Assembly: GCA_029204225.1 (NCBI GenBank)
Contig: CM055092.1
Location: 39,257,800 to 39,321,799, forward strand
From: Diphasiastrum complanatum
Lineage: Eukaryota; Streptophyta; Lycopodiopsida; Lycopodiales; Lycopodiaceae
Direction: 5' to 3'
DNA: 64,000 nucleotides
Shown here: piece by piece, positions 22,261 to 34,376 of the stretch
How positions within the stretch are numbered: position 1 is the first letter of the stretch
Layout: every line of letters begins with the position of its first letter
Notes under the pieces: generated by a model
The model's input: only the letters and a program-made list of their open reading frames with translations
Databases searched by the model: none
Told to the model about the DNA's origin: nothing
Translations under genes and position numbers: made by a program

Positions 22261-24400
22261 TGTAGCTTCCTGCTTTTTGTTTTACACGAAGAGAAATTAC
22301 AGTGAAAGAAGATGCAGCAATGAGAGAGGGCTCGTCTGATCATGGATCTATCTCTCTTCTCTGATCTCGTCTCTTATCACTTTGCATCGGGTGTATGAAT
22401 CAGCATCTAAACTTGGGCATTAGAACAACGACAACAACCAAACCTGATATGAGCAGTTAAATAATGAAAGTTGAGCTGCTGTTTTGATACGAGGAGATTC
22501 TCCATGACAGCCATCATGCCAGGAGCAGGATCCATCAAACAATCCTTGGACAAGACAACCAAAACTATAGTAGGGCACATTACTTTCATTGCGTAATGAC
22601 AAGTCTGGATTTCTTTTATCTTTCATTGATTCATGACAGAACATGACAGAACGCTGATGACGTTAATGAATGATAAGAATTCTGGACCACTTTATGGACA
22701 GAATCTCTGATGCTTTTATCATTGATCAGAATTCTGGAGGTGCAAGCAAATTCCACCTCTGGAGGTGCATACAAAAAAATTCAGACTTGGCATTACGTGG
22801 AGTGCAACGGACTTTGTATCATACTATGTAGTGCTGCCTGTCTGCCATGTCTGCACTTTTCAAATCATACCAGTTGAAGGAAAATGCTAGCAAGCAGAAA
22901 CACATGGCTGCTACTAGAAGCTTTGCACCGAAGAGCCGCCGTCAAATCTGCCACAGCAGGAACCGTTTTGCGCAATAAAAGTGCTCAATTGTGTCCGGCA
23001 GGACCCCCGCTCCTGATGGCTGCTTGTGCAACTTCTGGCAACTAGTGTTACAGAAAGACACTTTTAGAACTGGGTTTTGTGCATTCGTAGTTTAAGACGT
23101 TTGAGAATTGGTTTAGTTGATCTTATTGCTAGCCAAGCTCATGCATTCTTAAAAGAAGACTGATTACAATTTCATAATGCCACTAATTACACATCCTAAG
23201 TATTTCTTGAATGGATATTAGTATTCGTTCAATGTATATTGGTATTCGTTGAATGGATATAAATATTTGTGGAATGAATATTAGTATTCGTTCAATGTAT
23301 ATTAGTCTATTAGTATTTGTTCAATGTATTAGTATTCGTATTTGTCCTAACATCAAAATCGGCCAATCCAGCATGATAGATCCATTGTACCTACCACTCT
23401 AGAATCAGAAATTGCCATTTTCTAGATTTCAAGATCAAGAAAATCAAGAAACCTCACAACAACCGATTTTAACCGAATTTCAATTCGAGATGTTTATAAG
23501 AACTAGCTGGAATTGTAGGCCCTAGTCCAAGACCCTATGTTCTAGGCTAAAACATGAGAAATAGTGCTTCTTTTTCATGAGTGCATACACTATGGCGTAC
23601 AAATGCTTCTTTCTCATGAGTGCATAAACTATGGTTGTCTTATCACTCTTGGTTACATAGGAACTCAATGAGTAGTCGTGTTAGCCATGGTTGATTTTGT
23701 ATAGCTTAAGATACTCTTGTTCCTTTTCAGGTAATCAATATCCACTAGCTGGGAGGATCAAAGACAAACCCACCCATTGTTGATTATGTTTCATCAGTAG
23801 CATTGTGACAATCTTCCAGAAGTGGAAGCCCTCCTTGTGCCAAAACTTGCAAGACCTCGTTCTCCATAGTCGTTCCATAGATTGGGTTTATAAGAATTAG
23901 CTGGAATTATAGACACCAATCCTAAACACAAAGAGTAGTGCCTCTACAGCATACAATGTTTCACAAGTGGTTTAAGCTTGCAAGACGGAATTTTCAAAGG
24001 TGCACATGCGATTTCGTACAATTTCCACTATTGCCCTTCAAGAATTAGTTGGCGTATATGTGGGGTATATATGTATTTGTTAAGTGTATTAGGATTGGTT
24101 AAGTGTATATGCATAGTAGTATTTGTTAATTGTATATTATTATTTGTCAAATGTATAAAGACATTTGTTTAATATAGATATCTATTGATGTATATAAGTA
24201 TCTATTTAATGAATACACTCTTATATACGGTGATCCATCTTCAAGTCATATATGCAGCAGACTTGGGGCAGATTTTAGATCTCTTTGGTTCGTCGGCAAC
24301 CATGTTACCAATTGCACTTCTTATAGTTGGACGCTTCACGGTTACCTATAGTACATGAATACCTTGTTCAGACACCCTTGTTCAGAGATTATCTTTTGGA
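22260..24400. other. No gene; small tandem duplications
   Basis: Contains a degenerate ~24-bp minisatellite at about 23206-23345 (TTAGTATTCGTTCAATGTAT type), a ~43-bp tandem duplication at 23563-23640 (CTTTCTCATGAGTGCATA units), a more degenerate version of the minisatellite at 24070-24215, and a loose 400-bp-apart repeat of TTTATAAGAACTAGCTGGAAT (23490 and 23887; shared core TTTATAAGAA). No coding domain recognised. Confidence 0.6.
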
Positions 24401-24621
24401 CTTCGGTACATATTAAGACAGTTACGAGTATCATCACATTCAATGGCCATTGAGACTGGGAGATATGGGGATATACCTAGAGAGAGGAGATTTTTCGCTA
24501 ATGTTCCGTACATGAGACTAAGGATGAGTCCTACTTTCTGATGAGATGCCCGAGATGCCCGAGGTACTATGAGATCAGAAGGAGATATTATTGTCTGTAT
24601 CGGGATGGTTCTCATACATGA
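24401..24621 (+). pseudogene. LINE-type reverse transcriptase C-terminal scrap
   Basis: Plus-strand translation gives LRQLRVSSHSMAIETGRY, then GDIPRERRF and, after one frameshift, KDESYFLMRCPRYYEIRRRY. This is the conserved stretch near the C-terminus of many LINE proteins (L-R...ETGR...IPR..R.C..C...E.HFLL.CP.Y...R), with its Cys residues partly lost. No RT catalytic motifs lie upstream, so only about 70 codons remain. Confidence 0.65.
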
Positions 24622-25667
24622 CGGACTTTTTTTGCATACTTAGATGTCAGATGTCTTGGCCTCCGTATTCATGAGATGCTTTATTACTTGATGAGGATCA
24701 TCCTCATGGCACTGCTCTAGAGGATGGGTCCATGGCTGCTTCTGACGACGACATTGATATTATTGCTCCTCGGAGGAAGTCTATGTTGCAGAATCAGGAT
24801 CGATGCCTAAGCTAGATAGCCTATGGATTTCTTAGAAATAATGGCATGCAAGATCAATTAACATAAAAATCTTGACATTCAAAGGAAATGGACAAGAAAA
24901 ATAAAACATGCAACAAGCAATCAGCCAATTAGAAGACTGAAAACACAGTAGTAATGGGTCGAAAATCAACAATAGAAACAACCGAAATCATGTAGCCCAA
25001 ATGATTAGGTAATAGGCTGGAAACAGTAAACCAAAATGCTATTGATCCAAAGTACATGCATGCAAACTCTATTGAGCCCTCTAGAGTAGGGGCACAAGTC
25101 AGCTAGGATCTGATTTTTAAAACCACATTAAATCAATGATATAAACCTTCCATGAGCTAACAAACAATAGCTAAGACATAGACAAGATGATTGCAAGTGA
25201 TTCTGGTTGAATCAAATCAATGAGCATCAAGTGATGAGAATTTCAAATTTAAGTGCTCATTGAGAGAAAACAAATGTAGAGAGATAGGTAAGATTAGTTA
25301 AAGAAGTTTACACATAGTTGCAGATTTAGGGAGGGGATAGAGGTGTGTATCAGTATAACAAACCTTGCTATTATCTATCGTAATTGAGTGTGTATCTACT
25401 GCCAATTATGCTACTAGTTTGTAAAGGAGCTATTGGATGCAGTTCTCTTATGATGTCTTTATAAAGGAGGTGGAGGTGAGCGATGGCATGCCATGAGGAG
25501 CATCAACTGCAAAATCATGAGAACCAGAACCATGTCTGGCCACATATGACCTCGTAGAAAATCAAAAATTTGAGGAGGAAGAAATTAGCTCGAGGATAGG
25601 TGCTGAAGGAGGCAGCAAGAGTGAGCTCATAGCTCTGTTCAGGGTCGCAACAAATCACGTATACGAG
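24622..25667. other. No gene seen
   Basis: AT-rich flank of the gypsy insertion. A short acidic frame near 24725-24790 (DDDIDIIAPRRKS) has no context. Confidence 0.5.
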
Positions 25668-25672
25668 ATCTT
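25668..25672. repeat. Target-site duplication, left copy (ATCTT)
   Basis: ATCTT directly precedes the TGTTGA end of the left LTR and is repeated at 40326-40330, directly after the right LTR. Confidence 0.85.
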
Positions 25673-26364
25673 TGTTGATAGATTCACTGAATCTGTGAAC
25701 ACGTTTCTTTTTTTATCTCTTTCTTCTTCTTGGATTACTTTACTTCTGTTGTTATGGTTCTTTGTGGTCCTTCTTCTTATTAGAACTGTTACAGAAGCAT
25801 TACTCAGGTTTAAACATGTATTCCCAGCCTGTCAATGGGTAACTCAAATATGATACTCATTTACATATGTAACCAGACAAAGCTCAAGAAGATCAACGTT
25901 CAATATAGAGAGCAATCCTACCACTAACTACTAAATCAAAAAACAATCAAGAACTAGATTAACTACTGAAACAAGAAACAAGATTCAAGAAACTAGATGC
26001 CTAACAACTCTTTAACAATCTAAGAATCAAGAAACACTCATCACTTGATGCTTAGACTACTCAAGAACAATCAAAAACTGGGTTGTAAGGGAGTGTGCAA
26101 GATCTATACCACAAACCATCCTATCTAGTTTACTTGAATGCTGATTACTACAAGATTCCACAAACAAGAACTGAATGCTAATCCACAACTAAGCAAGAAA
26201 CGAGAAACAAGAACCTAGTTAATCCACAATGCAAAGGAATCAAGCATTCTCATAGAAATCTCACTCAAGGGCATTGCCATGAACAAGGAGCTAAGCTATC
26301 ATCAAGAACTCGTGGAGGATCCTCTTTATTTGCTCAAGAGAACTTGACAATACAATCAAAGCTC
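25673..26364 (-). repeat. Left LTR, R-U5 part only
   Basis: Aligns with 39242-39940 at high identity over about 690 bp. Starts TGTTGATAGATTCACTGA and contains, on the minus strand, an AATAAAG polyadenylation-type signal near 26330. Similarity stops abruptly after AATCAAAGCTC, at the place where the full LTR enters CCTCACAAGAGAG. Confidence 0.9.
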
Positions 26365-26721
26365 ACCACAATCCACCACAATATTACAGCCTATGACTCC
26401 GTCATCACCTCCAACCACAATTGACCACCATCAACAACCCACAAGCGACCGCCATAGACAGTCACAACTGTGTCTGACCGCCACAACTGCCATCTTACGG
26501 CCCACTACAAATACACCCCACCGTCATAGACCGCAATATTACGGACTACGAATCCTTCATCACCATTGACAACCCACAATCGACCGTCACACATGCAAAC
26601 AACCACAATAGACCTCAATCGACCGCAATAGACCACAACCACCGCATTCCAACAATCGTATCCATTGTAACCAGAGTCCACGGGCATATTTACACAATCC
26701 TACGGCACTCTATGACCTGTC

Positions 26722-28213
26722 ATGGATCGTCCCTACGATCCAAATACTACAGAGGTCTATCCACCAGAGATGGTCTCCCCATCTACCGAATAGGCTCGAC
26801 TTAACAGGTATTCCCAGATGAAATCCCAAGTCCAAGAGCCATCCACCAACCCATTCGATAGGTGGGAACCTATGCGTTATGAAGCTCCATACGAACGGCC
26901 ACAATTTCATGCTGTCGAATCCTCACATGCACGAGCTCGTTAAACGGAGCTTTCGCAAATAATGTTCCACGTACTGAAAAACGGACACCAAAGCTAGACT
27001 TATCTAAGTACGATGGTAACACTGATCCTCAAAGATTTCTCCAAGTCTTTGAGAGCGCCTGTGACGTCTATGGCGAGACATCACCAGAGGCCATGGTACA
27101 GCTCTTCTCGATGGCCATGATCGATCGTGCATGAGAGTGGTTTTTTAACCTTGATTGTGAAGATAAACGTGATTGGTTACTCTTGAAAGAGGCCTTTATC
27201 AAACGGTTCAAGCCTTTTCACTTGATAGAAAGTCCTTTTGTCAAACTAAGTAATATCAAAATGACAAAAGACGAAAAAGTACGTGACTACATTGAATGAT
27301 ATAAACGATTAAAAATTCAGGTACAAGAGCAACCTACTGAGTCCATGCTCATCATTTGGTTCCTCGTTGGACTCCCACGATGGATACGACGTGAACTTCG
27401 TTCCAATGATGAATATACATCATTGAAACAAGCCATGTCTAATGCCATTCAGGAAGAAGACGAGGGCTCAGATGTGGATGAACCACGTGAATGGAGAGCA
27501 CATCGTGCTGTCCAAAGACACAGATGGAGTTGCTTAACCAGCAACACTAACAACAGATGGAGAAACTCACAAAAGAGTTTCAAAACACTCTTAAGTCTAT
27601 CCAAAGTTCAATGTCAAGTCAGTTACCCACTGGCCAAATCCATCATAGATGAGAGAACACGTGGTGCCCTCACTGCCGAGGTACACACACTGGCAATGAG
27701 TGCCCTTCATACCAACCGGTCCTAGACACCTCCTTGATCAAATGTGAAATCTGCGACTTTATGGGACATACCTCTCTTTATTGCTATTATAACCCGAGGA
27801 ATCAGCCTCACAACCAGTCAGGAGGACATTATCAACCTCCTCGACAACCATTTGTTTCACAGCAACAACACACGCCATATCCACCACGAAACAACCAGGT
27901 CCATATATAGGAGTTGCCCAGACAACCTCGACATGAACCTCAACCATAGCTGGCACTCTTAGGACCACCACCACGAGGACAACAGGATCTAGGAGCACAA
28001 AAACATAGACATCCTCAAGAGTCTGCACACACACACGTGGTAGAAAACTCCTACGATCACTCATATCATCATGATATATCAATTCCATCATCTAGCCATC
28101 ACTAGTATCAAACTGACAACTCATGTTCGTGTAAACAAGACGAGTATTCCACACCACCGGAAAACCCAACACAGCTAGCCATCCAAGATGGTTACGCTAT
28201 CGCCACCGGACCA
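26722..28213 (+). pseudogene. Ty3/gypsy gag
   Basis: From ATG 26722 a frame with a stop near 26790 and another near 26941 leads into the retrotransposon gag core in the next frame (from 26985): TPKLDLSKYDGNTDPQRF, then a W-x-x-Asn helix region (stop at the position before EWFFNL), KRDWLLLKEAFIKRF, KMTKDEKVRDYIE and FLVGLPRWIRRELR, up to about 27725. The region to 28213 is in a further frame and is Gln/Pro/His-rich. It encoded the capsid-like structural protein. At least two frameshifts and several stops inactivate it. The CCHC knuckle follows in the next entry's frame. Confidence 0.8.
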
Positions 28214-31200
28214 ATGAGCAACCACTGCTTTATCTGTGGCGAAACTAGACATTTCATGGCTGACTGTAAAGTCAAAGACAAATACCATGCGGAATGTCTC
28301 AACTGTGTTCACAAACATAGCTTCAAAGACTGTCCTAAACAACCTAACAACATCCTTCCATCACGTCATATCACATTCGAACCTGTTAGAGTTCTTACTA
28401 GAGCACAATGCCAACATCAAGAACAACAGCAAAACCATGGAAAATCAGCTGACCCACATGGAAGCCATTTGACGGCCTCCACATTACCAAAAGATTACCC
28501 AGACCCAAAGGTGGAACAAAGGCAATACAACGAGTTTCGAGATGAATTTTTGCGAGAGGAAAAACATACAAAAAGTTCGTTATCAGCTCATATCCCCGGA
28601 AAGGAGCAATCCCTACAGGGACTTGAAGTATTTGCTGACCTCCTGCAAGCTCAACTCACCATGTCGTTCCATAGTGCTATCAAATCCTTCACCGGACTTC
28701 AACGCTATATTCATCGTAGTTCTCAGCTGCCTCCTATTCCTGATAAACAGCGAAAACCAGAAGAGATTCTTGACATTCCTCAGATTCCTATGAATCTGAT
28801 AAATATAGGTGTTGCTAAGGGGAATATCATCACACTACCTTTGTCCTATAAAGATTACCCCGCAGTATCTACTATCCTCGATAGTGGATCCGACGTTAAT
28901 ATAATGGCTTTGTCATTGGCAAAGTCATGGGGCTTCAATACCCTCGATCAACCACAATATAAACTTCGTATGGCTGATCAACGAGTTACTGACCCTGTTG
29001 GTCATTTATCCAATATAAAAGTTTGAATAGCAGGTGTCAAATTTATCATCGATTGTGTCATCCTAGACCTACCAAAAGATGCCAATACGTATAAACTCCT
29101 TTTTGGTACACCCTGGCTCCAGATGGCAGGTGTTGTCCAAGACTGGAAGAACAGCAAAATTACCTTTGGCAACCACGATAAACAAGTCATTGTTGACTCA
29201 AATGGCCATGTCAAGCCCGCCAAGGTATACGATGATTGGTCATCTACAACATATGACGAATCAGATAGTGTCCCGATCCAATCAAAAGGCCACTATACAC
29301 GAACCACAGACATAATCAATTGGGCATGCACTAGCCACCGTGGACTGTGCGGATTCCAATCGATGTCATATCGAAATGGCTGCAGAAGATGTGGATATTC
29401 TTCCATCTTCTACAGACATTGACACACCCATCATCCCGCTTATTATGATGGACCCCATTCCTATAGCTTGGTGCCCAGGAGAACCTAATGTCTCTACTGC
29501 CCATGTTTGAGAAGAAGGTATTCTTTCCATGGATGATGTCGAAATGATGGATGATCATCTACTCCTCTATCTAGATGCTCAACGTTATCCGTCCAAAGTC
29601 ATTCCTAAGGAGATCAATTCACAAGAACCGTTGGCCCATGTCCAACTAACATCCAAAGTACCAAACATACAAGCATACAGGCCCAAATCCAAAATATATA
29701 CTTGGGACGTGTATCCTGACGAAGTCTGGGATACAATCGACGACGATATGGTAAGTGGGGCCACAACACCACCCATTCAAAAACCACAAAAACCTCGGTT
29801 ATAAAAAAATAAAATTATTGATACAAAATTAACCGAACGTCAAAAACAGATGCGTGCGAAGCTTAAACAGCCAATCAAGCCCTTGTCAGAGGGGACAGAC
29901 AACAAACAGTCCGACAAAGCTTCCACGTCTGGTAAAGAATCAACTCAAATGATTCCTAAAGTCCCAGAACATTTTGTGGACCCACCTTTCGATCTTCCAC
30001 AGAAGTTCAAAGACTTTACACTGGATGACGTTGTTATCCAGTTACCGCAGCCACATCGCGAACCTACACCAAGTTCCAATTCCTTTGAAGGACCCGCTAA
30101 GACAATTCCACTAAACCTTAAAGATCCTGACAAGGACATAGTCAAATGGTTCATGTTGGTGCACATCTGTCGTCAACCCAACTGTGTGATCTAGAAACTT
30201 TATTACGCAAATACAGGGATGTATTTGCATGGAATTATACCTAAATGAAAGGAATCCCCCTTGACATAGTAGTACATCGGACTACTCTAGAAGACAATGC
30301 TAAGCCTGTTAGGGCTAAACCTTACCGCAGTAACCCAGTCTATCGTGAGAGGATCGATGATGATATTAAGAAATTGCTGGATGTTGGCTTCATTTATGAA
30401 GTCCAACATACTGATTGGGTATCACCCATTGTGGTTGTACCCAAGAAAAATGGCAAGCTTCGTATCTGCGTCGACCTCAAGAACCTTAATGCAGTTATGA
30501 AGAAAGACCATTTTTCCTTGCCCTTAACGACCCAAATATTAGAGGAAATGGCAGGAGCTGAAGCTTTTAGCTTCTTGGATGGATTCAGCGGCTATTTCCT
30601 TGTTCAAATAGCCCCTGAAGATAAACATAAAATAGCTTTTGCCACAGAGAACAGGGTTTACGCTTATAACATTATGCCTTTTGGCTTTTGTAACGCCCCC
30701 TCAACATTCCAATGAGTCATGCAACTGGCCTTTCAAGATCTGTTACATCGGGTCATGGAGATTTATCTCGACGATCTAGGTGTACATTCTTCCGCTGCTA
30801 CGCACCTAGATGCCTTGGAGAAAATCTTCATTCGCTGTTGTAGGTTCGACATCTCACTAAACCCTGATAAATGCCAAATATGGGTCACCCACGGGGTTGT
30901 GCTTGGGCATATAATATCAAAGGACGGTATTTCTATCGACCCGTCAAAAATCAAGGTTATCGTGGACATGCCCTACCTGCAACAGTGAAGGAAGTATATG
31001 TCTTCCTCGGTCATACCAACTATTATTGCATCTTTATAATCGACTATGCCGGCAAGGCACGCCTCGTTTATTTAGTTGTGGTAGATCCGCGCTGGACCGA
31101 AGAACGAATTAAGGCTTTTGAGGAGTTGAAAACAGCCCTCACGACGGCTCCCATACTCTGCTCGCCAGATTACATGAAAGAGTTCCATGTGCATACTGAC

Positions 31201-32908
31201 GCAAGTAAGTATGCCATTGGAGGTCTCCTTGCACAACCGGATGAGTATGGCAAAGATTTTCCTATACGTTTCTTAAGCAGGCAACTGGTGCCTATTGAAG
31301 TAAACTATACCACTATCGAGAGAGAAGCATTGGCGATGGTCTATGCGGTACAACAACTAAGACATTATTTATTAGGCCAGACCTTTGCTTTCTACACAGA
31401 CCATCAAGCACTTCTATATATCGTTAATAAGACCTGTAAGATGGGACGAATAGCTCGATGGCTACTGATTTTGGAGGAATTTAATTTCCGTGTAGTCGTT
31501 CGGAAAGGGTTTCAACATTTCATGGTGGATCACCTTTCCAGATTACCAAGTGCTGTAAAAGCAACTGCACCAGTCAACAATGATCTTCCTGATGCGTGCC
31601 TTTTTCAGATCGACACCCTTATGGGCTGAGGAGATCACTCAGTTCCTCACAACAGGCCGACTAAAAGAAGGCCTGACTACAACGTTAAAAAGAAAATTTT
31701 TAATAAAAGCAGCGCCCTTTCAGTTAATTGGGGGACAAATTTACAAAAGGGGCATTGACGTCATTATTCGACGATGTGCTTATGAATATGAGATACGACC
31801 GATAATATCTCAGGCTCATGAGGGCATTGGAGGTGGCCACTTTTTTGCTGAAGCCACAGCGAAGATTATCCTTCGAGCAGGATTGTGGTGGCCATCTTTG
31901 TTTAAAGACATGTTTGCTGTCATTAAAACGTTGATGTCTGTCAACGAGCAAAGAAAAATACCAAATCAGACTTCACACCATTGACTCCCATTATAGAAGG
32001 CGAAGCCTTCCGTAAGTGGGAGATTGACTTTGTTGGACCAATCAATCCAGCAGCAAAACATACCCAAGTTCGATACATCCTCATAGCCATAGATTACGCC
32101 ACTAAGTGGGTGGAGGCTCGAGCAACGAAGGACGCAAACGCAAAAACAATTGCACATTTTCTTTACGAAAACATTATTACCCATTTTGGTTGTTCCATAG
32201 AGCTTGTTAGTGATCGCGACATGCATTTTTTCAATGCTGTCGTTGATAATCTCCTACGCCATTACCTTGTCGTTCACAGAAAAAGTACACCGTACTATCC
32301 TAGGTGTAATGGCCAGGCTGAATCAACTAACAAAACAATATGTAAAATTTTAACCAAGATAGTTGAAACCAGTCGCTTTGATTGGGAAACAAAACTTTTC
32401 TCAGCTATTTGGGCTTACCGCACCACCCTGAAGAAAGCCACTAGGTGGATTACCCATTTCCACTTAGTATATGGTCAAGAGGCAGTAATGCCCATAGAAT
32501 TCTTAGTACCTTCGCTAAGAGTTACGGAAGCTTTTTCAACAGATCTCTGAGAGGCTTCAATAGAACTATAAGTCAAAACCAGGCTATTTACTTTAGCCCA
32601 GTTATGCGAGACAAGACTAATATCTTATCACGCACAACTAGTTAACAAACAACGCCAAAAAGCCTGGCATGACCGTCACCTGCGCAATAAAGATCTACAC
32701 TTAGGTGACCAGGTGCTTCTTTATACATCAAAGAAGCACCCCGGCAAATTGGAAGTTCAGAAGTGAGGGGCCATATGTTATTAACAAAATATTTCCTAAT
32801 GGTGCAGTCCAGTTACAAACACTTGACGAGACACTCCTAGACACTGTCGTAAACGGTGGTCGTCTACGGCGGTACTACGAAGAGTTGTTCTTTGTTGACC
32901 CAATTTAG
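28214..32908 (+). pseudogene. Ty3/gypsy zinc knuckle and pol (PR-RT-RNase H-IN)
   Basis: Domains in order. CCHC-type knuckles CFICGETRHFMADC and CLNCVHKHSFKDC at 28230-28340. Aspartic protease TILDSGSDVNIM near 28870, continuing to FGTPWLQM. A 1-kb hydrophilic linker to about 30230. RT from 30245 with DWVSPIVVVPKKNGKLRICV, FSFLDGFSGYF, MPFGFCNAPSTFQ and the catalytic YLDD at about 30765. RNase H from 31100 (HVHTDASKYAIGG, TIEREALAMV, FYTDHQALLY). Integrase from about 31800: a damaged HHCC, then KWEIDFVGP, SDRDMHF and GQAESTN, so the D-D-E residues are visible. A C-terminal stretch (VVNGGRLRRYYEE) ends at TAG near 32908. Stops include TGA after APSTFQ and TGA after 30980, plus several frameshifts. 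Domain order identifies Ty3/gypsy. Confidence 0.92.
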
Positions 32909-34376
32909 GATATTTCTTGATGAAAAAAAAAAAAGCCTACTATTTTAATATTATTTTATTCCTTTCCTTGTACATCTCGTTTTTTTATGCCTATTGTTCA
33001 CCTACTTCATATCATTACTTATGTACAATCTATGCATTTTCCTTTTTTTTTCTTCTGTTCATACTCATGGGTCATGGATGTTCTAGATCGACAACTAATA
33101 GGCTACACCTTAGAAAATCATTCTCACACTTCTGCCACCTCACCTTTGTCTCACTAGTATCTCAAGATACACCTTTTTCATAAGAACTTCTACTCTGAGC
33201 CACAGTCATAATTCTTTGAAGTTCTTCACTTGCATCAAACGGATCCATTTATTCATCATGAGGTTTTCTCAAATCTCAACCAAAGTGCTCCTGTCAAATC
33301 TCAACCAGAGCACTCCGCTCAAATCTCAACCGAAGTGCTCCTGTCAAATCTCAACCGGAGCACTCCACTCACATCTCAACCGAAGCGTTTAGTTGAATCT
33401 CGACCGGAGCAGTTCTGTTAGATCTCGACCAGAGCTTCCCTGTTAGATCTCGACCGGAGCGGTTCTGTAAAATCTCGACCGAAGCAGTCATTTCAAATCT
33501 CGACCGGAGGACATACATTCAAATTTCACGAACCGGCACGTCCCATCTCCCTTGCAACCAGACGACGGCGACAATAAGTGCCCTCACCCTGAAGCCATTC
33601 GCACCTCAACGAAGTGCGAGCTCAAGCATCTTCTGGTGACAATCTGCGACGATCTTCTTGCTATTGTGTCTGATCCTGGCGCTCGATTGTTCAATCCTTC
33701 AGTGATCAACCACCATCTCTACACTCTACCAACCACCATCATTTTCACTCCCTTACGAGCGCCATCACTGAAACTTTCAAACCCAACGTCGCCGGTAGAA
33801 TACCTCATATCACAAATTCTCGCATGCTGAGGGGTAGTGTCACGCGAGCACTCATCACGCTCCCTTCACACTATTGAACATCCTCAAATCACTATCACAA
33901 ACCGTATACCTTCAACCCGCTTCATTCCTCATAGATCTACATCCATAACATTACAACCCTTGTCAAACACCTCCACTTGCTGGTATTTCACTCCCCATCT
34001 TTCTTAACTCAACCTCACTATGTTCACCCTCCTTTACATCATCCTATTTCGTTTACCACCCACACCGTTCTCTCCAACACAACCATCTTCCACATATCTC
34101 CCTTTCCAAACCCTTTGATACATCACTACCCACCACTTTCCGAACCATTCTGCACCCTCACTTCCCATCTCAACTGGAGCCCACTCCTTCAGATCTCAAC
34201 CGAAGTCCTCCCTTCCCATCTCAACCGGAGCCCACTCCTTCAGATCTCAACCAAAGTCCTCCCTTCACATCTCAACCGGAGCCCAACCCTTCAAATCTCA
34301 ACCGACACCCTTACCACTATCTCACCTCTCAACCGAGACAGTTTTTCCAGAATCTCCCTTCTTCCATTTTCCCACC
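32909..34376 (+). repeat. Spacer with two TCTCAACCGGAGC minisatellite blocks
   Basis: After the pol stop lies a T-rich stretch. Then come a block at about 33262-33510 and a second at about 34150-34340 of ~20-35-bp units built on AATCTCAACCGGAGC. Between them (33520-34140) no domain is recognised. The same unit, in the same sense relative to the element, fills the 5' leader (38375-38960, now inverted). The second block ends about 40 bp before the ATG of the extra ORF. Confidence 0.85.

Noticed and set aside
25560-25672. Possible second PBS/leader left of the left LTR (TGTTGCGAC...CTGA similarity)
   Set aside because: Similarity to the true leader is short, and matching ATCTT target duplications place this DNA outside the element.
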